Under the pieces are notes generated by a model that worked only from the letters and a program-made list of their open reading frames with translations, was not told the origin of the DNA and did not search any database. From NCBI GenBank assembly GCA_013388745.1, contig JACAER010000014.1, positions 1 to 64,000 of the forward strand: a stretch of 64,000 nt of DNA, read 5' to 3'. How positions within the stretch are numbered: position 1 is the stretch's first letter; every line of letters starts with the position of its first letter. Position numbers and translations under genes: made by a program. This DNA comes from Chloroflexota bacterium. GTDB lineage: Bacteria > Chloroflexota > Anaerolineae > Aggregatilineales > Phototrophicaceae. Positions 51,501-59,617 of this stretch are shown here, in pieces.

Positions 51501-52147
51501 ATCCCTGCGTCGTCACGCACACCTTCGCCAGCGCCGACGCCGCGTATAACGCGCTGGCGGCGGTCAATTTGAGTGTCCTGGTCGGCGACAACGACGGCCT
51601 GCCGCCGACAGCCACCGTTGTGCCCGCGCCGACAGCCACACCGCCCCCGCCCGACCAACCGCAGCCCAGCATCGCTGTCTTTGACCCGGCTATCAGCAAA
51701 ATCGGCTTTTTGCTGCCCGGCCAGGTGGGCGTCACGGGCGAGCGGCTGGAGTGGGTGATTACAGTCAGCAACTCCGGCAGCGTGGTCGGGCAAAACGTCG
51801 TCGTCAGCGACACGCTGCGCCCGGAACTGCGCATCGACAGCGTAACGACGAGTCTGGGCACGTTCGCCATCAGCGGCCAGACCGTGACCTTTACGCTTGG
51901 CACGCTCAATCCCGGCCAGACGGTGCAGATCAGCATTTTCACCACCGTCTTGCAGAGCGGCATCGAAGTGGATAACAGCGCCTGCGTCGCAGCGGATAAT
52001 CAGGGCGGCATCGAATGCGCGCTGGCAAGCGCCGTGCGCGCGCTGCCGGCCACCGGCGAGACGCCGCTGTGGGCGCTGTGGCTGGTCGCGCTGGCGGGCA
52101 GCGCCCTGTTCGCCGCCGGGCTGCTGGCGCGCATTCGGGCACGTTAG
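48560..52147 (+). CDS. Large CSLREA / beta-helix / Calx-beta surface protein with LPXTG-type anchor
   Basis: 1195 residues from 48560 (MRHNAPLAFFVLILLLALPPRAVQA, signal peptide). A CSLREA-type N-terminal block (ITVTGTGDTIALDGVVTLREAITAAN) is followed by a right-handed beta-helix to about residue 460, with recurring NFIGTNAAGTAAL and NLISGN turns. Calx-beta-like domains follow, then three tandem repeats of about 113 residues with LPATLTFTPANWNIPQAVTITAVDD. A DUF11-type repeat (ISKIGFLLPGQVGVTGERLEWVITVSN) precedes the end: LPATGE, a membrane helix and RIRAR, the layout of a sortase substrate. It is probably displayed at the cell surface. Confidence 0.9.
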   Translation: MRHNAPLAFFVLILLLALPPRAVQAATITVTGTGDTIALDGVVTLREAITAANNNAASGDAPAGSAGLDTITFNIPGAGVQTINLTAALPIISESLVIDGLTQPGASCAAWPPTLLIELNGAGAPIGTTGLEITASSSTIRGLVINRFRANLVPFPPVGGIGVRITGVGATGNSVQCNFIGTNAAGTAALANEGPGVTIDNGPTNNIIGGATNDKRNLVSGNLSWGNNGGVGIGAANGNFVENNYIGTNAAGTAAIGNRDGIYLFLADSNAIARNLISGNTDDGINIASSNNNDATNNLIGTNAAGTAALPNVDDGIHISFQVIGTSTANGIASNVISGNGQQGVLIDNAASTGNLLIDNEIGSNLAGTVAIPNGQEGVAIATGASNNAIGTNNIIAYNGGAGVTVTGGGTGNSILVNSIFSNGGLGIDLGANGVTPNDAGDADTGSNGLQNFPVITSATTTTIAGTLNSIATRAFRIDFYASAVCDPSNFGEGQTHLGFLPSVNTNAAGNATFSFGGTFTAGQFITAVALDNTNSNTSEFSQCVQVVAPGSGTVQFNPATLLSVSETAGSVTLSVELVVSGGTLVGAATVNVAFTGTASGGGVDYTGVPGTLNFGTNLAPGTYTQNITLNLVDDALVESPETVIMTLNTPGSGVSIGANNARTVEITSNDLPGVTVTAPGSATLNELGAPSSTTFTVRLDSQPTASVNFNLTASDNTECTVLPPTLTFTAANWNTPQTVTITAVDDFVDDGNQPCAAQIAAASSADSSYNGINPPDPSVSVIDNDTSGATVAQSGGSTDVNEAGPSSDSYTFVLNTQPTANVTITITPDAQCTALPATLTFTPANWNIPQAVTITAVDDANVEASPHPCLIAHTFASADLLYNALAAVNVTANVGDNDGPGATLAQSGGSTLVNEAGPSSDSYTLVLNTLPSADVTISIVPDAQCTALPSALTFTTANWNIAQTVTVTAVDDAVIEAAAHPCVVTHTFASADAAYNALAAVNLSVLVGDNDGLPPTATVVPAPTATPPPPDQPQPSIAVFDPAISKIGFLLPGQVGVTGERLEWVITVSNSGSVVGQNVVVSDTLRPELRIDSVTTSLGTFAISGQTVTFTLGTLNPGQTVQISIFTTVLQSGIEVDNSACVAADNQGGIECALASAVRALPATGETPLWALWLVALAGSALFAAGLLARIRAR
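50577..51601 (+). repeat. Three tandem Calx-beta-like repeats, two nearly identical
   Basis: Units at 50924-51262 and 51263-51601 are each 339 bases and begin GGCGCGAC; they share long identical runs such as AACGAGGCCGGCCCCAGCAG. A third, more diverged unit precedes them from about 50577. The close identity indicates recent duplication. Confidence 0.85.
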
Positions 52148-52345
52148 CCAAAAACGGGGGCGCAGTTTGGCGCGGCGCCCCCTGACCAAAGTACCCGCCC
52201 TTTTTGCCCCTTTTTTATATCGCTCTATGCTATGCTCAAAATAATGTCTCTGGATGTTACGGCCATCAAGCGACCGTATTTTGCACGTGCTCATCGCAAA
52301 AACGACCCGCGATAAGCTGGCTTTGGAGGAGGTACCCACATAACC

Positions 52346-54190
52346 ATGCGCAACTTGATCTATCTGGTGCTGCTCGTGCTGCTCGTTGCGGCGCCTGTGC
52401 TGGCGCAGAATGCTTGCCCGGCGCTGGTGCAGCAGGCCATTACCGCGCTCGAAGATAATTGTGAGGGGCAGGCGCGCAACAGCGCCTGTTATGGCTATTC
52501 GCGTGTCGCCGCCGAGTTCAGCGGCACGGTAGCCGCCGACTTTTTCACCCGCGTGGCCGATACCGCCGCGCTCACTACGCTGGAAACCATCCAGACTTTC
52601 CCCATGAACCTGGAAAACAGCGAATGGGGGATCGCCACGCTCAGCGTGCAGGCCAATATCCCCAATACGCTGCCCGGTCAGGCCGTGACGTTTCTGCTGC
52701 TGGGCGATGCCCAGGTCGAAAACAGTGTCGCGCCCGATGAAGCCTTCCAGCCTGTCGATCCTGTGGAGGTGACGGTGCGCAGCGCGGCCAATTTGCGCGC
52801 CGAGCCGCTGTTTGACGCGCTCACGGTGGTTTCGGTAGAAGCCGGCACGCTGCTGCCCGCCGATGGCCGCAGCGCAGACGAAGACTGGCTGCGCGTGGTT
52901 TATCAGGAGCGTGTGCTGTGGGTCAGCGCCGATGCCGTGGACGGCCCGCAAGCCATGAGCGAACTGCCTGTGCTGACCGCCGACCAGCGCGCCTCTATGC
53001 AGGCTTTTTACTTCACAACCGGTGTCGGCGAGACACAATGCAATCAAGCCCCGTCGCTGGTGGCCGTCAACAGCCCGGAAAATCTGCGTGTCGGCCTTTC
53101 GGTCAACGGCGCAGACATCAGTCTTGGCTCGCTGATTACGCTGCAAAACACCGCCGCCGGCGGCGTGCTGACGGTGATCGAAGGCAGCGTAGAAACCGAA
53201 GATGGTCTGGTGATTCCGGCAGGACAGGCGTCCGACCTGGAACTGGATGAGGATGGCACGATTAGCGAATGGGGCGAGCCGCGCCCGATCAACGAAGAAG
53301 AATTCGCCGCCGCGCAGACCGTGCAGCAGGCCATGTTCGCGCTTCAGCCCGATAGTGTCAGCGTGGATGATGGCCTGTGCGCGCCGGGCGAAACCACGAC
53401 GCACACCGTCGTCAGCGGCGAAAACCTGTTCCGCATCGCGCTGCGCTATAACAGCACAGTAGCCGACATCGCCGCCGCCAACAATTTGACCAATGTCAGC
53501 GTAATTTTTGTCGGGCAGGAACTCATCATCCCCTGTGGGACGTTAGGCGCAGGTGAAAGTCCGCTGGCGGGTGTGCCCCAGCCGCCCCCGCCGCGACCTG
53601 GCGTCACCGCCAGCCCTGCCGCCGCCGTGTGCGCCGGCCTGCGCCAGACCTCGCCGCTCGGCGGTTTCCCCAATGGCCCGACGCCCTTCTATTGGGATGG
53701 CGTGGCACAGGCGACCAGTTACAGCGTGCTGGTGTATGACGAAACCGGCGCGCTGGTCGCCACTTTCCCGACTCAGGGCGCAGAAACCAGCGTCGTCGGC
53801 GATATGTCGCCAGGCACGGTGGGGCGCGGCACGAACTTCTCGTGGGCGGTGCAGGCCTTCGTGAGCGGGGTGCCGCTGTGCGCCACGCCGCCGCTGACCA
53901 TGCCGCGTGACGCCTTCCCGCAGCAGGTGACCGTCACCAGCCTGCCGCCTGTCAGCCTCTTTTTGACGTGTCCCGCCAGCCTGCTGGTTTCGGTCAACTG
54001 GGCCAATGTCACGCCGGGTTCGCTCATCTCGTGGTCAGTCAATCCCGGCGCGATCACTGGCTCGACGATATCGGCGGGCAGCAGCGGCAGCCAGGTTATC
54101 ATTACCGGGTCATCGCTGACGACCTACAGCGGCACGATGGGTTCGACCACGCCATCGGCGTCGTCGCCCGTGTTGGTGACATGTCCGTAG
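52346..54190 (+). CDS. Secreted SH3b / LysM protein
   Basis: 614 residues. Signal peptide MRNLIYLVLLVLLVAAPVLA, preceded by GGAGG. An N-terminal Cys-containing domain is followed by an SH3b-type module (about 140-195, VTVRSAANLRAEPLFDALTVVSVEAGTLLPADGRS...DWLRVVYQERVLWVSADAV), a FecR-like beta segment (about 255-295), and a LysM domain (about 350-397, THTVVSGENLFRIALRYNSTVADIAAANNL...FVGQELIIPCG). A Pro-rich linker leads to an Ig/fibronectin-like segment and a Ser/Thr-rich tail. LysM suggests binding to peptidoglycan or another glycan. It is the third secreted protein in the 47-54 kb block. Confidence 0.9.
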   Translation: MRNLIYLVLLVLLVAAPVLAQNACPALVQQAITALEDNCEGQARNSACYGYSRVAAEFSGTVAADFFTRVADTAALTTLETIQTFPMNLENSEWGIATLSVQANIPNTLPGQAVTFLLLGDAQVENSVAPDEAFQPVDPVEVTVRSAANLRAEPLFDALTVVSVEAGTLLPADGRSADEDWLRVVYQERVLWVSADAVDGPQAMSELPVLTADQRASMQAFYFTTGVGETQCNQAPSLVAVNSPENLRVGLSVNGADISLGSLITLQNTAAGGVLTVIEGSVETEDGLVIPAGQASDLELDEDGTISEWGEPRPINEEEFAAAQTVQQAMFALQPDSVSVDDGLCAPGETTTHTVVSGENLFRIALRYNSTVADIAAANNLTNVSVIFVGQELIIPCGTLGAGESPLAGVPQPPPPRPGVTASPAAAVCAGLRQTSPLGGFPNGPTPFYWDGVAQATSYSVLVYDETGALVATFPTQGAETSVVGDMSPGTVGRGTNFSWAVQAFVSGVPLCATPPLTMPRDAFPQQVTVTSLPPVSLFLTCPASLLVSVNWANVTPGSLISWSVNPGAITGSTISAGSSGSQVIITGSSLTTYSGTMGSTTPSASSPVLVTCP

Positions 54191-54249
54191 GCTGGCTTTG
54201 AAGGGGCGTAGGGACACCGCGCCCTGCGGCACATCGCGATTGCGTGTAG

Positions 54250-54269
54250 GGGCGAGTCACGACTCGCCC
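54250..54269. repeat. GGGCGAGTC palindrome (dispersed element copy 3)
   Basis: GGGCGAGTC-AC-GACTCGCCC is a perfect hairpin with 9-base arms, preceded by GTAGG. It lies between convergent genes. The preceding 50 bases (GGGACACCGCGCCCTGCGGC and nearby) are also palindrome-like, so the element may be longer. Confidence 0.6.
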
Positions 54270-54286
54270 TTATGCTATAGGGTCTT

Positions 54287-54940
54287 TTAGAACAGTTTCA
54301 ATTGTTTGGGTGGCTCTTCGGGTGGTGGCGTGGGCGCCGGCGTTTCTGGCGCCGCGGTTTTGGCGGCGCGCTGCGCTTTGACCTGCGCCAGGATCTGCGG
54401 CACGCGGCGGAAATCGGCCTCCAACTGGGGCAGCATGGTCTCATTGCGCAGCACGGCAGCCGGGTGAAAAATGGGCATATAGGCGCGGCGCTCGTCATAT
54501 TTCGGCTGGCCGTGTATCTGCGTGATTTTGCCGTTGGGGAAATAGCGCGCCATGCTGAAGCGCCCCAGAGTCACGATCAGCAGCGGGTCGATGGCTTCGA
54601 TCTGGCGGTCAAGATAACTTTTGCAGGCTAGCATCTCGTCGGGCAGCGGGTCACGGTTGTCTGGCGGACGGCACTTGACGACGTTGGCGATAAACACCTG
54701 CTCGCGCTTCAGCCCGATCAGCGCCAGCATTTTCACCAGCAGATCGCCGGAACGCCCGACAAAGGGCAGGCCCTGCTTGTCTTCGTAGAAACCCGGCCCC
54801 TCGCCGATAAACATGATTTCGGCGTTGGCGTCGCCCGCGCCTGGCACGGTGTTTGTCCGCCCCTGATGCAGGCGGCAGGCGGTGCAGGCGCGTACCTCGC
54901 TGGCGATTTGCGCCAAAGCCGCCGCGCGATCGTGTGTCAT
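54287..54940 (-). CDS. Family 4 uracil-DNA glycosylase with C-terminal clamp-like motif
   Basis: 217 residues from 54940 (MTHDRAAALAQIASEVRAC), preceded by GAGGGA; the longer open frame is rejected because it crosses the next gene's leader. The four iron-sulfur cysteines are Cys19, Cys22, Cys90 and Cys106. Motif I is FIGEGPGFYEDKQGLPFVGRSG and motif II HPAAVLRN. It removes uracil from DNA. After residue 185 a Pro/Ala linker ends in QLKLF at the very C-terminus, a match to the bacterial beta-clamp-binding consensus QLxLF. Confidence 0.94.
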   Translation of the reverse strand: MTHDRAAALAQIASEVRACTACRLHQGRTNTVPGAGDANAEIMFIGEGPGFYEDKQGLPFVGRSGDLLVKMLALIGLKREQVFIANVVKCRPPDNRDPLPDEMLACKSYLDRQIEAIDPLLIVTLGRFSMARYFPNGKITQIHGQPKYDERRAYMPIFHPAAVLRNETMLPQLEADFRRVPQILAQVKAQRAAKTAAPETPAPTPPPEEPPKQLKLF

Positions 54941-55054
54941 GGCTCGTCCCTCAGAACAAAATATCCACGCGCTTAATCTTAACCCCGCGCGCCGCGTTTG
55001 GCAATTTGGGCGAATCGGTAGACAATGAAAGCAGCAGGAAAGTGGAGGACAACA

Positions 55055-55369
55055 ATGGTCGATAAACGCCGCGATAGTATCAACGAAAAGAAAATCATGG
55101 CGCAGCACCCCGATCCGAAGAAGAAAGGGGTACGTATCAGCCAGGAAAAGTACGACATCATGCGCGCCGCGATTCTCGAAGCGCTGCATGAACACCCGCA
55201 GCTTAAATTCCAGGAACTTGCCAAAATTGTGGAAGAAAAGCTGAGCGGCAGGTTTGACGGCTCGATTCTGTGGTACATGACGGCGGTCAAGCTGGATATG
55301 GAAGTCAAAAAAGAGATCGAGCGCGTGCCCGGCACCCGCCCGCATCTGCTGCGGCTGGTGAAATCATAA
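55055..55369 (+). CDS. Small charged helical protein, unknown family
   Basis: 104 residues from 55055 (MVDKRRDSINEKKIMAQHPDPKKKG), six bases after GGAGG. The first 30 residues are strongly basic. The rest is helical (EKYDIMRAAILEALHEHPQLKFQELAKIVEEKLSGRFDGSILWYMTAVKLDMEVKKEIERV), a layout like a small winged-helix or DNA-associated domain, but I do not recognise the family firmly. It is divergent from the uracil-DNA glycosylase gene across 114 bases. Confidence 0.8.
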   Translation: MVDKRRDSINEKKIMAQHPDPKKKGVRISQEKYDIMRAAILEALHEHPQLKFQELAKIVEEKLSGRFDGSILWYMTAVKLDMEVKKEIERVPGTRPHLLRLVKS

Positions 55370-55405
55370 AAATCGGGGGCGCGCCCGCTTGGACTGGCCC
55401 CCGAT
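55368..55405 (-). terminator. Terminator of the pyrophosphatase gene
   Basis: ATCGGGGGC and GCCCCCGAT pair over 9 bases around a 16-base loop. On the minus strand TTTTTATG follows. It lies between two convergent genes and overlaps the stop of the small helical protein gene. Confidence 0.75.
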
Positions 55406-55441
55406 AGTGTCTGTACTCGCGTGTGTCCTGCCGCTTGGGCG

Positions 55442-58072
55442 CTAGTCGCCCGCGCTCTTGGCCACGGCCTCGACCACTTTACCCGCTTCGGGGTCTTCGC
55501 GGCGGCTGCGCAGAATCGCCCAGACGATGATGGCCAGCACTAGCGCCATCGTCACCAGGACAATGGGCAGCAGGTTCGGATTGCTTTCGCGCGTGGCCTC
55601 GAACGTGACCACAACAGGCGCAGCCAGCAGCGCAACCAGATTCACGACCTTAATCATCGGGTTCAACGCCGGGCCTGCCGTATCCTTGAACGGATCGCCG
55701 ACTGTATCGCCGACGACGGCAGCCTTATGCGCTTCCGAGCGCTTGCCGCCGTAATGCCCGTCTTCGATATATTTCTTGGCATTGTCCCATGCGCCGCCGG
55801 CGTTGGACATAAACACCGCCATCAACTGCCCGGCGAGAATAATACCCGCCAGGAAGCCGCCCAGCGCTGCCGCCCCCAACAGGAAGCCGACCACAATCGG
55901 CGTCAACACCGCCACCACGCCCAACGGCAGCAGTTCGCGCTGCGCCGCCCGTGTCGAAACATCCACGCATTCGGCGTAATCCGGCGTCTTCGTGCCTTCC
56001 ATGATGCCAGGGATGCGAAGCTGCTTGCGCACGATGTTAATCATCTCGAAGGCCGCGCGGTTCACCGAGCGAATCAAGAGCGACGAGAACAGGAAGATCA
56101 GGCCGCCGCCGATCAAAAAGCCGATGAACACCAGCGGTTCGGCGATGTTGATGCCCGTACCGTACAGCGTGTCTTCCAGCGGCACGCCCAGCCCCAACTG
56201 AATCACGCGCGTGTCGGTCAGGAACGCGCCGAACAACGAGACCGCCGCAATCACCGCTGAGCCAATGGCGACCCCTTTGGTAATGGCTTTGGTCGTGTTG
56301 CCGACCGCATCCAGCGAGTTGAGCGTTTCGGCGGCCTGCCCCTTGGCCTCGCCCGCCAGTTCCGCGATCCCCTGCGCGTTATCGCTGATCGGGCCGAAAG
56401 CGTCCATCGAGACGTTGTTGCCGGTCAGTGTCAGCATCCCGATACCGGTCATGGCGACACCATATAGCACCGCCGTGAAAGTATCGACAATCGGCGTTAC
56501 GCCGTCGGCGCCGGTAATCGGGAACAGCGCGAACAGCAGCACGCTCGTCAAAATCGTCGCCGCGATCACGAAAATCGCCCACACGCTCGATTCCATGCCC
56601 GAAGAAAGCCCGCTCAGGATCGTCGTGGCGGGGCCGGTTTGCGTGTTGCGCGCGATCTCTTTGACAGGCGGGTGTTCGGTGTCGGTGAAGTAAGCCGTCA
56701 ACTTGTCGATGACAATCGCCAGCAGCACCCCGGCCACCACCGCCGCCAGCGGCTGCCAGATGATGCCGCCGCCCATGATGTTCGGCTCGCGCATGTAAAT
56801 CACGGTAAAGATCGCGAACATCACCGCGCTGATGAGCGCCGCGCTGTAGAACCCGCGCGTGATGGCGCTCAAGGCGTCCTTGCCGCCCGACGAACGCACC
56901 AGATAGGTGCTGATAATCGACGACAGCACGCCGATACCGCGCACCACCAGCGGGAAGACGATCCACACCGGGCTGCCGGTCACCGTCGCCAGCGCCAGGC
57001 CAAGAATCAGGCCGGAGACAATCGTCACTTCGTAGCTTTCGAAGATGTCCGCCGCCATACCAGCGCAGTCGCCCACGTTATCGCCCACCAGGTCGGCGAT
57101 CACCGCCGCGTTGCGCGGGTCGTCTTCTGGCAGACCCGCTTCGACCTTACCTACCAGGTCAGCGCCCACATCCGCCGCTTTGGTGTAAATGCCGCCGCCC
57201 ACACGCATAAACAGCGCCAGCAGCGTGCCACCAAAACCGAAGCCCAACAGCGCGTCCGGCGAAGCAATGCCGAACAGGATGAAAATGATCGTGCCCCCGA
57301 ACAGCCCCAGCCCGTCGGTCAACATGCCGGTGATCGTGCCAGAACGATAAGCGATACGCAGCGCATCAGCGTAACCGCGTTTGGGATCTACCGCCGCCGC
57401 CGCCACGCGCACATTGCCCTGCACAGCCATATTCATGCCGACAAAGCCGACAGTCGCCGAGAAGACCGCCCCCATCAGGAACGCGCCCGCGCGCCCGAAA
57501 GCGGTGGTCGTGCGCGCCGTGTCACAGGCCGCGTAACCTTCCAGTTGGCCGATGCCCGCCCGCACGATCAAGCCTTCTTCAGCGAACACCACCGCGTTAT
57601 TCCGCAGCAGTTCGAGTTCTGCCTGCGCCGCCGTCTGCTGTGCCGCCGTGATGCCGTCGCCGCCTGCTGCCCGCGCTATCAGCGCGCTGTTCTGCTGGTC
57701 AATCTGTTGAATAGTGCGGTCTTTGCTGGTCAGGCCGTCCTCGCCCACCACGGTTTCAAAGTCCGTCACCACTTGACGCGCCAGCTCCGGGCAGAAGCGC
57801 TCGATGGCATAAGGCGTCGGGTTGACGATATAAACGCTGAAGAACAGCGCCACGCCCAGCACGATAATCAGGACGGAAATGATGCGGAACTGCGAACGCA
57901 GATAGGCGTTGGCGCCCGTGCGGATAAAGCCCCACACTTCCTGCATCTTGGCCGAGCCTTTGCTTTCGCCCAGAATCTGCCGCGCCAAAAAGCCGGCGTA
58001 CAGAATACCGGCGACAGCAATGCCCAGTACGATGTAGATATAGTTTAGCTCTGAAAAGGTTAACTCTCGCAT
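55442..58072 (-). CDS. hppA: K+-independent H+-translocating pyrophosphatase with N-terminal insert
   Basis: 876 residues, larger than the usual 660-770. The catalytic block DVGADLVGKVEAGLPEDDPRNAAVIADLVGDNVGDCAGMAADIFESYEV is intact, as is the second acidic block (NAGGAWDNAKKYIEDG). The cation signature GNTTKA has Lys, which marks the K+-independent H+-pumping class. About 16 membrane helices are expected. An extra segment of about 90-100 residues lies between helices 2 and 3 (about 85-180, Gln/Ala-rich, helical: QQNSALIARAAGG...TAAQAELELLRNN), on the outer side by topology. It couples PPi hydrolysis to proton export. Confidence 0.95.
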   Translation of the reverse strand: MRELTFSELNYIYIVLGIAVAGILYAGFLARQILGESKGSAKMQEVWGFIRTGANAYLRSQFRIISVLIIVLGVALFFSVYIVNPTPYAIERFCPELARQVVTDFETVVGEDGLTSKDRTIQQIDQQNSALIARAAGGDGITAAQQTAAQAELELLRNNAVVFAEEGLIVRAGIGQLEGYAACDTARTTTAFGRAGAFLMGAVFSATVGFVGMNMAVQGNVRVAAAAVDPKRGYADALRIAYRSGTITGMLTDGLGLFGGTIIFILFGIASPDALLGFGFGGTLLALFMRVGGGIYTKAADVGADLVGKVEAGLPEDDPRNAAVIADLVGDNVGDCAGMAADIFESYEVTIVSGLILGLALATVTGSPVWIVFPLVVRGIGVLSSIISTYLVRSSGGKDALSAITRGFYSAALISAVMFAIFTVIYMREPNIMGGGIIWQPLAAVVAGVLLAIVIDKLTAYFTDTEHPPVKEIARNTQTGPATTILSGLSSGMESSVWAIFVIAATILTSVLLFALFPITGADGVTPIVDTFTAVLYGVAMTGIGMLTLTGNNVSMDAFGPISDNAQGIAELAGEAKGQAAETLNSLDAVGNTTKAITKGVAIGSAVIAAVSLFGAFLTDTRVIQLGLGVPLEDTLYGTGINIAEPLVFIGFLIGGGLIFLFSSLLIRSVNRAAFEMINIVRKQLRIPGIMEGTKTPDYAECVDVSTRAAQRELLPLGVVAVLTPIVVGFLLGAAALGGFLAGIILAGQLMAVFMSNAGGAWDNAKKYIEDGHYGGKRSEAHKAAVVGDTVGDPFKDTAGPALNPMIKVVNLVALLAAPVVVTFEATRESNPNLLPIVLVTMALVLAIIVWAILRSRREDPEAGKVVEAVAKSAGD

Positions 58073-58311
58073 CTAAAGCAATCTCCATTTATTCATAAGC
58101 AGGACAGCGCATCACACACTGCCCTGTGAGCTAGTGAGTCGGGCGCAGAGTTTAGCGCAAAATGCCTGTAAGCTGTAGTGGCAAGTGTCGATTTTTACCG
58201 AAAACTGATGCTATTCTGCGCTTTTTTCCCGCCGCGCGCATGGCATACTTGCCTGCCCCACAGGATCATCAGGTGTTTGTTTTCGCGCGCGCTGCGTTCT
58301 GCGCCCAAGTT

Positions 58312-59499
58312 TCAGCGTGCCTGGTGCCCGAACTGCTTCACCACCTGCCGCGCGATCACCATGCGATGCACTTCCGACGCGCCGTCATAAATGCGGAAGG
58401 CGCGCGCCGCCGCGTACCATTGGCTGAGCGGCAGATCGCGCGAGACGCCCAGCCCGCCGCAAATCTGGATAGCGCGGTCAATGACTTTGTTGACGGCTTC
58501 GGCCACGAACACCTTGCACATCGACGATTCCTGCCGTGCCTGTTCGCCCTTGCTCAACAGCCAGGCGCAGTGCTGCACCAGCAGCCGTCCCGCGTGCAGT
58601 TCGGTGGCCGAATCCGCCAGCATCCACTGTACCGCCTCCTGCTCGGCCAGCGTTTTGCCGAAGGCCTGGCGGCGGGTGGCGTAATCGGTGGCGATCTCCA
58701 GCGCGCGCTGGGCGATGCCTGTCCAGCGCATACAATGTGTCAGCCGCGCCGGCCCCAAGCGCGCCTGCGTCAGCGCGAAGCCGTCGCCCTCTTTGCCGAG
58801 AATCGCGCTGTCTGGCAGGCGCAGATCACGATAGTGAATTTCGCTGTGACCGCCGAAATCGTGTGTCATCAGCGGCACATCGCGCACAATATCGATGCCC
58901 GGCGCATCGGCGGGCGCGAGGAACAGCGTTGAGCCTTTGTGAGCAGGCACAGCGGGGTTCGTGCGCGCCATGATAATCAGGAACGAGGCCACCTCGCCGT
59001 TCGAAGTCCACCACTTATGGCCGTTAATCACCCACTCGTCGCCGTCACGCGCGGCGCTGGTTTGCAGCATCGTCGGGTCGCTGCCGGCGCCAGGCGGCGG
59101 TTCGGTCATCGAAAAGCCGGAGAAAATCTCGCCAGCCACCAGCGGTTTCAGGTAGCGTTCCTGCTGTGCTTCGTTGGCGAACATATGCAGCAGATGCATA
59201 TTGCCTTCGTCGGGCGCGGCGCAGTGCAGCGCCAGCGGCCCCAACAAGCTGCGTCCGGCGGCTTCCAGCACGGGCGGCCATTCTTCCAGCGTCAGCCCCA
59301 GCCCGCCGAGACTGGTCGGCATGGTCGGCGCCCACAGGCCGGCGGCGCGCGCTTTTTGCCGCAGCGCTTGCAGCATTTCCTGCGTGAGTTCGTCCGCCGC
59401 CAGCGCCGCTTTTTCCACAGGCAGCACTTCTGTATCCACGAACTGGCGCACGCGGCGCGCGATGTCTAAAACGTGCGGAGCATAAGAAAAATCCATCAT
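58312..59499 (-). CDS. Acyl-CoA dehydrogenase (ACAD10/11-like)
   Basis: 395 residues from 59499 (MMDFSYAPHVLDIARRVRQFV), preceded by GAGGG. Three-domain ACAD fold: helical N-domain, flavin/substrate block FSGFSMTEPPPGAGSDPTMLQTSA, WVINGHKWWTSNG, and the C-terminal helical domain with CGGLGVSRDLPLSQWYAAARAFRIYDGASEVHRMVIARQV. The TEP and DGASEVHRM blocks place it near the ACAD10/ACAD11 group. The divergent neighbour at 59618 is an APH-type kinase, the other half of ACAD10/11 in animals, so the pair may act together on 4-hydroxyacyl-CoA. That pathway link is inference. Confidence 0.92.
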   Translation of the reverse strand: MMDFSYAPHVLDIARRVRQFVDTEVLPVEKAALAADELTQEMLQALRQKARAAGLWAPTMPTSLGGLGLTLEEWPPVLEAAGRSLLGPLALHCAAPDEGNMHLLHMFANEAQQERYLKPLVAGEIFSGFSMTEPPPGAGSDPTMLQTSAARDGDEWVINGHKWWTSNGEVASFLIIMARTNPAVPAHKGSTLFLAPADAPGIDIVRDVPLMTHDFGGHSEIHYRDLRLPDSAILGKEGDGFALTQARLGPARLTHCMRWTGIAQRALEIATDYATRRQAFGKTLAEQEAVQWMLADSATELHAGRLLVQHCAWLLSKGEQARQESSMCKVFVAEAVNKVIDRAIQICGGLGVSRDLPLSQWYAAARAFRIYDGASEVHRMVIARQVVKQFGHQAR

Positions 59500-59617
59500 G
59501 TTTGCCCTCAAAAAACGTCTTTGGGCTGAGTATAGCCCGCCGCTCCCCGTGTGCAAACAGTCCACTGCGGTTAAAATTAGCGACATTATCCGTATCTGTA
59601 GTCCAAGAACAGCGCCT

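Noticed and set aside
51155..53404. 749-residue minus-strand ORF
   Set aside because: Spans the ends of two good plus-strand genes and shows no domain.
54941..55345. 135-residue extension of the uracil-DNA glycosylase
   Set aside because: It overlaps the divergent small gene and lacks family similarity.
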